This document shows, one piece after another, positions 51,153 through 63,936 of a stretch of DNA of 64,000 bases. This DNA is from Tetragonia tetragonoides (taxonomy: Eukaryota > Streptophyta > Magnoliopsida > Caryophyllales > Aizoaceae): assembly GCA_038025085.1 (NCBI GenBank), contig CM076140.1, forward strand, positions 17,442,001 to 17,506,000, read 5' to 3'. Below the pieces are notes generated by a model. It was not told where the DNA came from. It made no database searches and saw only the letters and a list, made by a program, of their open reading frames with translations. How positions within the stretch are numbered: position 1 is the first letter of the stretch; each line of letters opens with the position of its first letter. The translations under genes and the position numbers were made by a program.

Positions 51153-52500
51153 TGTTATTAGCAAATTGCATGCTAAACAATATGTCTTTTTCTTTTGATG
51201 CAAGAGAGGGGGCAAAATCGAAATTAAAGGTAACAAAGATATAGAATCTATACGCGGTATATCCATGCCTATAAGTTATCTTTCTAAATGATAATTTAGC
51301 TTAATTGAGGCTTGCTATAAACTCATATTATATTGCGTTATATATATAGTGTTCTTACTAGTATTGTTTAAATTAATTCTGTTAGTATCGTTCATGACGT
51401 GTAATTTTCGTTGAGGAGGGGGGAGTTCATCCCCCTCTGCTACTTTGGATGCAAATTTATAGGGGGAAGAACATGTTTAGGGTTTGTTAACCCCAAAAAA
51501 TTGCGAATCGATTCAATCCCTACAAATTGGTGCCTTTTTTCCAAATTGAAATAACCCTTCTCTGATCCCTCAATTCGACTAATTTGACCCCCAACATGGT
51601 GAGTTCAAGTAACCATAAGTTGTTGATGTAATCTGGTGGTAGTGGTTTTTGATGCTCAATTTTATGGGACCATGGTCATCTTGTTTGGCTACAAACCATC
51701 GTGAAGAAAGAGTGCTTCATATTTATACGGAGAAAGTTCTATGATTATCCTATGAAAGATAAGATTAATTAGGTTTCAATTTTGTAACTCAACAAAAGTT
51801 ATTTGAAATGAGCTAAATGAATTTTTTGAGTTTGACTCTAATTTAACCTTTTAGACTTGTTCAAAAATAAACAAAATTAAATTTATGTATTGAAAGCATG
51901 CATTTCTCTCCAACGAACAAATATTATGATTTTTCCTTTTGAAATAAATTGAAGTAAACTGAGTTTGACTGGATTGAGTTAAACTAAAAATAAGTAGAAG
52001 AGATACAACCTAATCAGTATTGCAAAACAAAATGCTAACATGCTTGGAAAAAATCCCGAAAACAAAAAAAAAAAAGTTTATGAATGGCAAGAGAGAGATT
52101 GGGTTTTAATTTAGATTCTCTCTTTTGCTATTGTTATCATGGTTGTTAAAAAATATACGGACTTAAGTATCTGATTAGAAAATCCGAATATTTGACATTA
52201 CATTATCCAAAAAAGTGGATATTTAAAATTTCGAATACGATTTTAGAAAATAGTTGAAATATTTGGCTCACATTTTCGAAATAATAGATACAAAATAGAA
52301 TTTAAAATTTAAATAAGTGAATTTCTTGGGATATCATAATAGATATTCGACTATACCCAAAGTTTCAGATACGAGTTCAGATGTCAAAATTTGATATAGA
52401 AATTTCGAATATTCAATTTTCGTATACAAAGTTTTTGGATATTTGTAGATTTTTTCCTTTTGTCTGTTCCTTGTAATTTCCAAAATTAGGAGGATTCTGT
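51153..52500. other. AT-rich intergenic stretch, no gene seen
   Basis: No coding frame, RNA gene or clear transposon ends recognised. At 52170-52440 short GATATTTG/CGAATATTTG phrases recur. Confidence 0.6.
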
Positions 52501-52508
52501 ATTTAGGC

Positions 52509-54063
52509 TAGGCCTGGCAAACAGATCAGGTCGGGTCGGGTTCGGGTTGAACCCCACTGACCTGATTACTAAACGGGTTCAAAATCCCAACCTGAACCTG
52601 ATCTGTTTGCAAAACAGGTCGAAAAACATGACCTGAACCTGATCTGTAACAGATCAGGTCAACCTGATTTGATCTGTATAACCTGAAAATTTTGAAAATC
52701 ATTTAATTTCACAAAAATCACAACAGCAACAGCAATTCAGCAGCAATTTCCCAATAGCAAATTAGCAATGTTAACTGTCTGATGTCACAGCAGCAATAGT
52801 TCAAAATAAAGCTCTAAACAGCAACTACACAATAGTTCAAAATAAGAGCTCATAACAGCAGCTCAAGACAACAGTTTAGAGCACAAACAGAAGCTCAAGA
52901 CAGCAACTCAGCAACACTCAGCAGCACTCAGCACTGCTACAATAAACAAATAAGAACATAATGAGTAAATCAGAAACCCTAACCTTAAAATTTATGAAAT
53001 AAGAACATAAATAATAAAACATAAAAAACAAAACTCTAAACCCTAAAAAACGAAACACTGAACCCTAAATAATAATAGGTAAAAATAAAACCCTAAACAT
53101 TTTAATTAAAAATCCGAAACCCTAAAATCTAAAAAATGAAACCCTAAATCAGAAATCTTAAACAAACAAATCAGCAGACATGCAATTTTAAGCGAATTAA
53201 CATCCAACTCTAACCGAATAGAAAGGGTTACCTCAGCGATTCCCACATAACCACACGCATAAATCCTTCAATTAATCACTGATCATACAATATATACTCA
53301 AATCAGAATCAATAATTCAAACGGAAAACAGAAATTAATCAACCAAAAATCAGTTTAGGGTTTACATACTCAAACCCACGAAAAGGCTGAATTGGGCGTG
53401 AACACCGCGGCTATGGAGGCTGGTGGTGACGTAGATGTGTGGCTGGCAACAAACAGGGGCGGTGATGTCTTGTAAAGCCCAAACAGATGAGAGAGAAAGC
53501 GAATTGCTTCAATTGTCAGCAAAGAATGAGAGAGACAGTGAGATCGAGAGATGGAGAGAGGAAGAGCCGAAGAGGAAGAAGGAACAGGAAGAACTGAAGA
53601 AGAATCGAGAATATGAGAGAGTGAGAGAGAGTGAGGAAGAGAGAGAAATAGAGAATGATAAATGACGGCAAAAAAAAATGAGGGCTAGGGTTTCGTTTTT
53701 TCCCTTTTATAGTGTTATCTCTATTTTGGGCTTGGGCTGCTGATTGGCTCATGGGCCGGTTAAAAAATTTTGGGCCACTTTTTTATTTTTTCCATTTCAC
53801 TTGTTAGATGGGTTAAACGGATCAGGTCGACCCGAACCCGATAAAAATCAGGTCGACCTGATCTGTGACCTGACCCATTTAATGTTTTCGGGTTGAGCAG
53901 GTAATTTTCAGGTTGAGCAGGTTGAAATTTTCAACCTTAACCTAACCCATTTAAGTTTTCGGGTCAATCAGGTCGACCCATTTAATGTTTCGGGTCGAAA
54001 ATCCCAACCCTAACCCGCTTTTTTCGGGTTAGGTTCGGGTCGGGTTAGTTTTTGCCAGGCCTA
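52509..54063. mobile_element. hAT-type non-autonomous element, 1.55 kb
   Basis: Perfect 12-bp inverted ends TAGGCCTGGCAA / TTGCCAGGCCTA and a perfect 8-bp duplication ATTTAGGC (52501-52508, 54064-54071). Both subterminal regions are packed with GGTCGGGTT, CAGGTCGACCTGA and related motifs. The middle has many AAACCCTAA-type motifs and a GA-rich block (53480-53660), like a captured plant promoter/leader. The short ORFs there are low-complexity. No transposase. Confidence 0.93.
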
Positions 54064-54706
54064 ATTTAGGCAGATTCTTTCCACTCATTTTAGCTTTTAT
54101 TGTATGGACCAGTTTACCTCTTATGGACCAGTTTACGTTACTATTTGGAGTACTAAGCTAGCCAATAGCTGCCTGATATTTTCCGGAGGTCTATTTTGTA
54201 ACGTACGGAAAGCAACAAATACAAATTCACACAATTCACACACACACACCTCCTACACAATATCAGTAGTCAGTAGACACAACAACAACCAAACCAATTT
54301 GTGCACCAAAAAATGGAGTTAATTGATGTCTCAAAAACCCAACTCTCCTTTGAATTAGCTACAACCTTACTTACATTTCTACTCTTCTTCTATTACATTC
54401 TAAGATGGAAAAACAACACAAACATCAAAAGACAGCCACCCCAACCAAATGGTTCATGGCCTATCATAGGCCACCTTCATCTCTTGCAAGGACTTCTCCA
54501 CATATCCTTTGGTAAATTTGCCGACAAATACGGGTTGATTTTCATGATCAAGGTTGGTTTCCACCGCGCCTTGGTCGTTAGCACACCGGAGATGGCTAAA
54601 GAGTGCTTAAGCACCAATGATAAGGTGTTTATAAACCGGCCACATACCATTTTTGTGGAGCACTTGGGTTATAACTCTGCTTTGTTGGGGTTTAGCCCTT
54701 ATGGTC

Positions 54707-55457
54707 TGTTGAGGTAACGCCCCAAATACCAAATAGTATTATTAAGTTGTGTTTTATTTTATTTAAGTTTGTAAATAAAATAAAATAAAACAAAAGAAAA
54801 ACAAAAACAAAAACAGAAAAAGAAAGAAAACAAACCTGCGTGAGTTTGTGTTGTTGCCCAAGTTGTGGGCTATTACCTTGATTAGTGTATTAAGCCCACA
54901 AGTAAGCTGATTTGTGGCCTAGAAGCTTCCACCAGAAGCTGAACGGTGGGGAAACAAAAGGCCTGGCGTTTTTTGGGTTTTTAGTCAGTGTCGAACAAAC
55001 AGCCGAAACAAAGAAAAGGGAGTGCCAGTGAGTGAGAGACAAACAAAGAGTGAGAGAAATTGAGTATTTCTTCAAAGAAGTTTGTTCCAGTTCACGGTTG
55101 ATTCGGCTTGTTCGTGTGAAGGTAATCAGAGTATTCGGATCGGTCATCAACAGGTATTTGTGAGTGTATCTTTGAATTTGTGGGAGTACCAAATTGAGTT
55201 AGGGTTTGTCAATTTGTACTAATACCAAAGATAGTTTGTTTACTTGTTGCTTGATCTTGTGATTGTTGCTGATTGTACTCTTGATTATCATAGTGGGTTA
55301 TTATTTTAGTGCGTGGAGATCCGCACCGTGGTTTTTCCCCTAATTGAGAGGGGTTTTCCACGTAAAAATTGTCTGTGTTGATTTTGGGTTCTTGCACTTT
55401 ATTTTTCCGATTATCTGTTGTTGTGATTGTGGGTAAATACCGTGGTTTTCCCCAACA
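54707..55457 (+). mobile_element. Solo LTR (copia-type) in CYP82 exon 1, 751 bp
   Basis: Begins TGTTGAGG and ends CCCCAACA, with target duplication TGGTC at 54702-54706 and 55458-55462. The 3' part has CACCGTGGTTTTTCCCC...GGGGTTTTCCACG, familiar from copia LTRs. No internal region, so LTR-LTR recombination removed it. Removing the LTR and one TGGTC restores the conserved P450 frame exactly. Confidence 0.94.
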
Positions 55458-56172
55458 TGGTCCTTATTGGCGTGAGATGCGTAAGATTATGACTGTTCAA
55501 CTCCTCTCTAATCATCGTTTAGAGATGTTGAAACATGTTAGGATACCTGAGGTAAGATCATTATTCACATTGTCAAATAATTCAATCTATTAGCTATGTT
55601 TTGTTTCTTTTTCCTGCTGTTATCCTTTTTAGTTACTTTAAGTCTAATTTTATTGCATCCAATTTGAACTTTACAATCAAAGATTCAAATTCCAATTTTG
55701 CCAAAAGTCACTCGACCAGCTGGCATCCAAACACCCGTAAGGATCTTCTTACTCATTTTGTGTGTTATCTTCTATCTTGCCCCGCTATACATTTGACAGA
55801 TCAAGCTTTTATTGACCACTAATTTGTTAAAAATATAAAGATTTACAATACATTTTTTCTTTGCTAGATTCATTTTAAATAGTATTTTTAAAATATAATA
55901 TATATTTTTTCTTCGAAAAAACATAATATTTTATATTTTTATATTTTATCGCAAAAAGTCCAATGTAAAGTACTCTTGAAATGGAGATAATAGTAGTTAG
56001 GATCTCTAGTACAAATAATCTAGCAATTGGGATTTAATCTTTGGGCAACAGTTTGGTTTATTAGATGCAAAATTTCCTTAACAAAACTATTGAGGAAAAC
56101 TTTACTTTACTTGCTTTACTATTTCAGCTATTTTGCACTTGAATCCTTTTTAGCAGGTCGGTTAGGAACAAC

Positions 56173-56718
56173 TAGGGATGGCAATGGGTCTGAGATCCGG
56201 CCCAAACCCACGAATCCAAATTCATTTATAAGGGTCTGAATCCCCTTTTTATAGACCCATTGGATTTGGATCTGGATCTGGATCCATGTGTCGTAAATGG
56301 ATCTGGATCTGGATCCAGCATCACAGATTCAGACCCGACTCATGGACCCATTAACATTAAAAATAAAATATAAAAAAGTAAAAAGTAAAGACAATGTATA
56401 AGAAAAGAGTTCAAAGGTGAAAAATTGAGTTTCTTTACATTTTTCAATGAGTATAAATACGTTCTTAAGTGATATTTTCTAATAAAAACTTAAAATCTTA
56501 TGCCTATTATAGGATTTAGGAATAAATTTTTTTATTTATTAATTTATTAATGAGATCCATTTAGGACCCACGGATCCACTAGACCCAGCGGATCTGGATC
56601 TGGATCTAAGTTTTATAGACTCTGTAGGATCTGGACCGAGTCTGGATCTTAGCCCAAAAATATAAATGGGTTTGGATCCAGCTGAACCCGCCCCAGACCC
56701 GGCGCATTGCCATCCCTA
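56173..56718. mobile_element. hAT-type MITE in CYP82 intron 1, 546 bp
   Basis: Perfect 14-bp inverted ends TAGGGATGGCAATG / CATTGCCATCCCTA and a perfect 8-bp duplication GGAACAAC (56165-56172, 56719-56726). Many GGATCTGGATCTGGATCC repeats. No coding capacity. Confidence 0.95.
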
Positions 56719-57779
56719 GGAACAACCAAGCTTTTTGACTGTTTATAGGTGTGTTTTTTTCACTTAGGATCACCTCTCCTTTCTTTTCGACTAGAAGAAA
56801 CTATTCTGAATTCATTTTTTTTAACTTAACTTTTAACTATTTAAAACTCATCCAAACATATGTAATATTGGACTTATTTCATAGTGTGTTTTGAAATCTT
56901 TTAAATGACACAATATCATCCTGAAATTATTTCGTAATAAAAACAAATATCTAAGTGATAAGTTACACATAAACTAAATTAAATTGAGCTGAACTAAGCT
57001 GAATTTAAGTGAAATTAAGCTGAGGAGAACACAACATTACTTAGTAGATAGTTTAGTTCAGTTTGGTGGAGTTCAGTGATCTACTTTTTATGTTACCGAT
57101 TACAATTCGATCAGTTTATTTTAGTAAAAAAAACACCCCCTATATTGGCTATATATGGCTAGGTCATATATTAGGTTGTGTATGGTAAGTTGTTTAAAAG
57201 CTTAAAGCTATAGGACTCACTTGGATGGTTGCTTGTTGGTGTTATGATGGCAGGTGAGGTCAGCCATAAGAGTGCTCTATGACAATTATCAGACAAGGAA
57301 TGAATTAGTGGATATGACGAAATGGTTTAGTGACATGAACCTGAATATTACAGTAAGGTTAATTACAGGAAAATCATTAAAGGAATTATCCCAAGATCAA
57401 GAATATGATCAATGGAATAAGGCGTTGCGCGATTTCGCTGAACTTGGAGGTGCTTTTGTTCTAGCTGATGCATTTCCATTCTTAAGGTGGTTGGACATTG
57501 GAGGGTATGAAAAAGCCATGAAGAAGGTTGCTAAAGAAATTAATGATGTCTTTCAAAAGTGGCTGAATGAGCATAAACAGCAGAGAATCAATGGACAAGC
57601 TAATGGATCAAAGCAGGATTTTATGGATGTCATGCTTTCTATTCTTGAGACAGGGTTGGATACCCCTACAGAATTTGAAGCTGATACTATCATTAAAGCC
57701 ACTTGCATGGTATGCATATATTGATTTTTAGATTCTATACTCGTAGTTTTTTTTTTTTTTTTGTGCTGACTTGTATGCA

Positions 57780-57908
57780 ACTTAAATGGCGAGACAATTG
57801 GTCAAGGGATTTAAGGCTGCTCCATGCCCAATGCGAGAATCAAATACTCGACCTTGATTAAGGGTGAATGAGTCCCTATATATCCACTCAACCACACCCC
57901 GGCTCCAT
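57780..57908 (-). mobile_element. tRNA-derived SINE-like sequence in CYP82 intron 2
   Basis: Minus strand reads GGAGCCGGGGTGTGGTTGAG with an A-box-like TGGTTGAGTGG and a B-box-like GGTCGAGTATTTGATTCTC about 35 bp on, the internal polymerase III promoter layout of plant SINEs. The 3' end is not defined. Confidence 0.5.
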
Positions 57909-58958
57909 TGGTTATTATATACTCGTAGTTGATAGTAAAAAGTTCTTGCATTACCTAATGTTAAAACAAAAGTCATGATAGGATTGAAGCTAGGTAACCA
58001 TCCATTCTAGTGAATATGAACAATTATGCAGAAAATCTAATATATTCTCTACTTTAAAACCTGAGCCTTTAAGTGTAACATTAATCTTTTTGAACTTTAA
58101 ACAACACCAAAAGGTATTGTCATAATATGCAGATTAAATCAGCATCTGAATGGAAATTTAATAGTCTTCCATAAACTCTGTAAGTCATTAGTATTTTGAC
58201 TTCTATGCAGATACTTCCTAGGTCTTTAATTTGCTACCATTTTTACTTCTCAAGACACCTAATGGTTGATGACATGAATTTGAAGTATGAAATTTTTGCA
58301 ACATTTGACAGGCAATGATCTCAGGGGGAACAGACACCACAGCTGTGACACTAACATGGGCACTATCATTGCTACTCAACAACAGGGATGTTCTGAAGAA
58401 AGCTCAAGAGGAAATAGATGCTGTTGCAGGCAAAGGAATGCTTGTGAATGAATCAGACCTCAAGAATTTGATCTACCTGCAAGCAATCATCAAGGAAACC
58501 ATGAGACTATACCCTGCTGCACCGCTTTCAGTGCCTCGCGTTGCTGTCACAGACTGCACCTTGAATGACTACCATGTCCCCGCTGGTACGCGGTTGTTCG
58601 TAAATCTTTACAAGTTACACAGGGATCCACAGGCTTGGCAAGACCCTTTGGAATTTCGTCCTGAGCGGTTTCTTACAACTCACAAGGATTATGATGTTAG
58701 AGGGCAAAATTTTGAACTGCTGCCTTTTGGAACTGGTAGAAGGATTTGTCCTGGAATATCATTTTCCCTTCAGAGCATGCAGTTTACATTAGCTAATTTA
58801 CTCCATGGTTTTGAAATATCAACTCCTTTCGAGGAAACTGTTGACATGACTGAGGGCTTTGGACTGACCAACCTAAAAGCCTCACCTCTGAAAGTCTTCC
58901 TTGTACCCCGCCTTTCGGATATCTTTTATGGTAATTAATTAGTTACTGTATGTAGATG

Positions 58959-60178
58959 TCAAACTCTCTCCTTAATGTATGTTTCACCTTGTATGGTCTT
59001 GATATGTATGTGTGTGTCTAATTTTAGGATTTTTATTGCTATGCTAAATTTAGGAAGATCAAAAACAGCTAAAACAACCTGAGCTGGTCTTTCAATCAAC
59101 CATTTGGACAAATACATAGAAGCTACAGTTTGTGCCTTTTTATCAGTTTTACTTACCAACAGGCTGTACATGCTGGTTGGAAAATTATGCCAACCAAAAG
59201 CCAATTTAAGAAATCCAGTTTCCCCGAGATGACTGGCATCATTCCATGACTCAACAGACCACACATCTCCTTCAAACAACCGAATTATGCCAATTGATGC
59301 ATTCGATATGCCTTCAGGATGCTGTCTGTCAGGCACCACACACTCATATAGCGTTTCTATGAGTTTAAAAGCAAGAGCTACAACTACCCGCTGTCCTGAA
59401 ATGTAAACAGTTTAAAAGCAAGAGCTACATCAGCTGACTATTCTTTCAGAAGATGAAAGATTTGACAAGAGCTTTACGAGTACTATTTTCTGTGAATCTG
59501 ATAGCTGGGACTATTGACAATGGTAACAGAAGTAAGATATATCACCTCTATGTTTTTCACCAATTCTCTGCAACGCTGAAGTGCATCGTTTGTACACCTG
59601 GTTACAACTTTCACCACCGCCTGCACAGGGTGAATCTCAATTTCAAGTTATTCTGTTTGGTTTAAACACGAGCTTCGAATCAAACCTCCAACTTGGCAAT
59701 ACCATTGTTGTTACAGCAGCGTTTTAATTGAAGTACCATTGAGTTCTTTTATATATGTGTACATCCTAGGTTAAAATTTGTACATCCTAGGAGCGTTATA
59801 AGTGTCATATACAGGTTTATTTGTCACCATCTTTTATGGCTAAAGAACATGATACATGTATGCCTCTAGCACGAGTACTGATCTAGCATATCTACATGGT
59901 TTAATGTAGAAACTAACAATACATACATACAACGCTACTCTGTATTTCCAGGGATGATTCATAATGTGAACCAAGATCATAGTGAGCAAGACCTTTAGAA
60001 AAACAAAAACAATTTAAAAAAAAAAAGAAAGAACCATACACACCGGAATTTCTTGGTCTGAACTCGGAGACTTAAATGCTTCATAAGCCTTAGGGACAAG
60101 TTTGTATAAATCCTCAAACACAACTGCTTGAAGATCCCCTAAGTGTCGTCGTTCTCGCAGATCTTTATCTCTAGTAAC
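58959..60178 (-). CDS. Unrecognised coding stretch, three exons, convergent to CYP82
   Basis: Exons in order: 60178-60044, 59620-59546 and 59390-58959, all with GT/AG borders and phase 0, reading 213 residues. Segments include RERRHLGDLQAVVFEDLYKL, AVVKVVTRCTNDALQRCREL, VVVALAFKLIETLYECVVPD and GETGFLKLAFGWHNFPTSMY. The even composition and clean splice phases suggest a real protein, but I do not recognise the family. The upstream exon(s) are not certain; 60288-60506 holds coding-like sequence in shifting frames (SYEPFQPYMVTLSDDEFRRI). The stop lies only 20 bp from the CYP82 stop, so its 3' end may be truncated, or the two 3' UTRs overlap. It could be a gene fragment. Confidence 0.45.
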
Positions 60179-60509
60179 CTACATGTGCTGGGGACAAAGC
60201 AGCAAGGAACAAAAAGAAGGTAATGCATCCATTCACTAGAAACTACTAACACTTTAGGCTCACAGATCAATTTACATTATGGTGGAATTAATCTAAAACA
60301 TTACTTGTGTTATCTTCCTTGATAGCTATCAGCCTATCATAAACAGTAAATTCTTCGAAACTCATCGTCTGAAAGTGTAACCATATAAGGTTGAAATGGC
60401 TCGTATGACTTTTCGTCACATATCGCGATCTGGCTTGCAAATTGCAATCTTTATCATACATTTCAGGCTCATCGATCATAAACCATATAGTTGTTGGAAA
60501 TGCCAAGCT

Positions 60510-62823
60510 TCAAGGTATTTTGCAAGTGAGTTTTTAACTCTCTCACCTCTTTGTGAGTAAAATATTTTGTCCCACATTGGTAATTTTACAAAAGGTTCGT
60601 TGGTTTATATATTCCAATGTTTTAGTATGGTTTAGTTGAGTTGGAGAGGAGACTCTCTCATGTGCGCTGCTGTCTAGTCGTGTTTGGTGTGGCTGGGCCT
60701 TTTTTTTGGGCCGTGTCGTAACTGAGAATCCCCTTTCTTTTAATGCTTTGGCTTGATTACATCAGTTACGAAATCTTCTCCTCTATTATTTAATTGGTTG
60801 GTTTGCATCAGTTTTATGCATCCAAAAAATTTTCCTCATCTAAAAACTTCTGAGCAGTATTATTGAGAGTTTCATCTCTTCCATTCCGAGCGCACGGAAT
60901 TGGGGAGCGTTGTGCTAACCTTGGGGGGCGACGCCTTGTTCTAACTGCACTAGTCCGGGCGAAATCGCTTCGAAAGCAGTGGCCTTCTTACCACGACACA
61001 ACAAATTTATTTTTCCACAGAAAATCATTCGGCCCACATTCGTTCTTGTTTTTTCTTTCGGTTGATTTGACTTTTAGTCCTATTTCTAACAATAGTAGCT
61101 TTAAATTACCAAACCTTATTGATTGGTCCTTTGAAACTAAACAAAACCGAATTCTGCAAGCATTTAAACATGCATGTTTTGGAAAGAAAAGACCCTGCCT
61201 TAGTGTTGGATCAAGGAGAGCTCTAGCTAGCTCCTAACACTGTCTTAGTGACGAAGAAAATTTGCATGAACTTGGTCTATGGTGGGTCAGAAGACTAAAT
61301 GTTTTGCAAAATATATTACTTTCTCCGTTCCTATGAAACTCTACCATTTGGCTATTTGGGATGTCATTTTACAAGTGTCAAAGGAGGCGAGTTTTCTGTA
61401 GTCGCCCTATTTGATAATTTTTTATTTTTTAAATTTTTTTGGGTGTGGTTATTGCCCTCTTTGATCAATCAATCAAAAAAGGGGAAACGATACTCAAAAC
61501 ACTTACCAGTACCTCGCTCGCTCAGACACTCACCATGGCGATTCCTTGAGCACGCTCTCTCATGCTGCAAGGTTCACGATTCTCTCTCTACTCTATTCGA
61601 GTTCTTGTCATTTTGAATTTGAATTTGTGTTGTAATTGCTTCAATTGATGATTTATGTTTTGAATTTTCTGTTCTAGGTTTTGGAATTGGCTAGAAAAGC
61701 AGCAAGGGACAACTAGAAGACCTGCAATTGGAGAAGGTAGAAATTCAATCGATTTAGAGTTTCTGCAATTGCATGTTCAAGCATTTAACCCTAGTTTCTT
61801 CGATTAATTTCCAATTCATTGCGCTACAAATAGGTTGCTTGTGTTTCTAATAGTTTGCATAATTCTGCCTCTGCTAGATCTTTGTGGACTTGGTGTAGTA
61901 GTAGTATCTTTATATCTAATTTAAAGGAGGTTGAATTCGCGAAGTTAGTTTTGCAGATAGGAAGCCAATTGAAGCAAACTTGTAATGCTTTTCTAACTTT
62001 GCTAATTGTGTGATGATTTTCTGATCTGCATGCTGTTTTTTCACTCTTTTGTTTTATTTGGCGGTGTTGCTCCTATAAAATGTCGGTAGGTTCTTACCGA
62101 CCTGCATCAAGGGATACAGAAAGATGGAGAAATATGACAATGAAAATCTATCATAACAAGTTTTTAGCTATGAACTCGATTACCTCTACTTGGTTCCATG
62201 ACACTAGGATATGCCGTGTTACTGTTAGAAAAATGATGAAAATGTGTTTAGTTTACCTAGCTTGTCTTCAGTTCATTGATGCTTAAGCAAAAGCTTTGAA
62301 AGTGTGTTGGTTTATAGCAATTAGCAAGAAAATTGCCAGTTGAAACTTAAAATTGACTGGTGTTTTCCTGTTTTGAGTATTCCATAGGGACAGAGACGCT
62401 ATAATGTTGAGTCAAAATGTGGAACTGTTGCTCACGTGCTAATCCCGAGACTTATACTATAATTGACTATGAATAGCCTACTCAACTGACATGTGAAATC
62501 ATTTCCTATGCAATAAATATATATAAATACAACAACAAAATGAAAAAAAAGGAGGTTCCATAATTCATAATGATCTTGTTCCTTTTGTAATGGTTTTTTC
62601 AGTTCAATTCAGTATGGTCTTGACTGCCTGGACTGAACTTTTTTTTTCTGTTGTTGTCATCGATTTTGGTGGGGGAGAAAAGGGTTTAGAGATTGAAATG
62701 AACATACTGGGTTAAGTGGCATCCATACTGGGTTGGTTCTTGTAGCTGGTGTAAGTTCATGTATTGCTAGGAGAGAAATGCCAAACTAGCAGAGAATCTA
62801 ATGTGTGCTTGTTACCTAGCAGT
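60510..62823 (+). other. Promoter/leader region of the transposase-like gene
   Basis: No coding exon recognised. A leader-like stretch (61500-61570, CTCGCTCGCTCAG...) followed by a possible donor at 61571, and a possible non-coding exon around 61679-61737 ending GGAGAAG|GTAGAA, suggest spliced 5' UTR exons leading to the ATG at 62824. Confidence 0.35.
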
Positions 62824-63936
62824 ATGAATTCTGATACTCAAGTGTCCCAACTTCCGGGGTCTACTTCTGTGGAGCCACCCAGAAAGACAACAGAAAGAAA
62901 TGGTGAGCTCTCTCTCGTTTTCTCATTATATGCAATTTTCTGATACTCAACTTTTTGTTATGGCATATGTCTACTGCAGGTCGTCATCGTGGTCCGAGTA
63001 GAGCACTAAAGTACAAGCAGATGCGACTTGTACAACCGCCAAAGATAACAGTGGAGGTGCCAGAAAAGTTGGGAGCTGTAGTTGGGGTAAACGCGCTGCA
63101 GTTTATTGGTGAAACTGGTGATTGGGTAAAGGAGATGTGCCCACTCAATGTCAAGTCATGGGGAGCAATGCCTGCAGACGTACTTGATCGATTGTATGGA
63201 ACGATAAGGGTATTCTATTATGATTGTTTTTCTTATTGCTATAGCTTAATTCACTGAAGAACTAGGCAGGACAGCTTTTCTGCGATTTTCTCGTCGATAA
63301 TTGCTCGATATGTTTTTTGAATTATTAGTGAGCTTAATTTATCGTAGCTTTCACCAGAGAGTTCTACAGTAAGCTCGCTAATATCATTGACTCTGGTTTC
63401 TTGCCTTAAGCTGCCATTGTTCTTGCTCTTCGTTGCTGGTGTGTTGCTGAATTTCAGTATGTTTTTTGAGTTATTAATGAGCTTAAGTGATAGGAAATCA
63501 AGGTAGATATTTTAGTCTTGTTGTTATTGTTGATGTTTCTGATTTTATTGTAGGCGAAGTATGAGTTTGTTCCTCCTGGAGAGAATGCTGAAAAAGCAAT
63601 GAAGTGGCAGTGTTCCAGGCATTACAGACGATGGAGAGAAAGGCTGAAAAAGAATCACTATACTTGCAAAGAAAACCTTGGAGATGCGGAGCGTGCTTGT
63701 CCACCTGGAGTTGACATTGAGCAATGGAAGTGGATGGTGTACTGTTTCTGGTCTAAACCAACGGAGAAGGTAAGTACTTTATTAGGTTTTAATTTTTTTT
63801 CTATGGCTAAACATAAAGTAATGCTTTATTTTGTTCACTATAGCAAAGGAGTGAAAAAAATCGTACGAATGCTCTTTCAAAGAAAATATTTTCAACTTGT
63901 GGAGCCAAATCCACCGCCCGGATCATACATGAGATG
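62824..63936 (+). CDS. Plant transposase Ptta/En/Spm-like (Transposase_24) gene, 5' part
   Basis: Exons 62824-62902, 62980-63209, 63554-63769 and 63844-63936 keep phase with GT/AG borders, and the last donor leads beyond the window. Starting MNSDTQVSQLPGS, the protein continues RGPSRALKYKQMRLVQPPK, WVKEMCPLNVKSWGAMPADV, KYEFVPPGENAEKAMKWQCS, HYRRWRERLKKNHYTCKENL, RACPPGVDIEQWKWMVYCFW and ALSKKIFSTCGAKSTARIIH. This order is what I know as the plant transposase family of Ptta/En/Spm (CACTA-associated, PF03004), an accessory DNA-binding-type protein rather than the catalytic TNP2. No TNP2 or CACTA end is seen here, so it could be a transposon gene or a domesticated one. Upstream exons are non-coding by inspection. 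Confidence 0.78.

Larger units (their letters stand above)
54313..58938 (+). pseudogene. CYP82-type cytochrome P450 gene split by a solo LTR
   Basis: Exons: 54313-54706 plus 55463-55551 (one exon, split by an LTR), 57254-57709, and 58312-58938. Without the insertion the phases agree and the product has 521 residues, usual for CYP82. Visible motifs: N-terminal anchor (TLLTFLLFFYYILRW), proline hinge (PPQPNGSWPIIGHLHLLQ), I-helix oxygen-binding [11 protein letters not shown]-helix [12 protein letters not shown] region FRPERF, and heme-binding [10 protein letters not shown] with the cysteine thiolate. CYP82 enzymes oxidise terpenoids, alkaloids and phenolics at the ER, but the substrate cannot be told here. 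The insertion adds a stop a few codons in (PYGLLR*), and no plausible acceptor near its 3' end would splice it out, so the gene is probably null. Otherwise the reading frame is undamaged, so loss is recent. Confidence 0.88.

Noticed and set aside
53435..53752. Charged ORFs in the hAT element at 52509
   Set aside because: Low-complexity translation of GA-rich leader-like sequence on both strands.
60863..61616. Two plus-strand ORFs upstream of the transposase-like gene
   Set aside because: No recognisable protein content or splice continuity; probably leader sequence.
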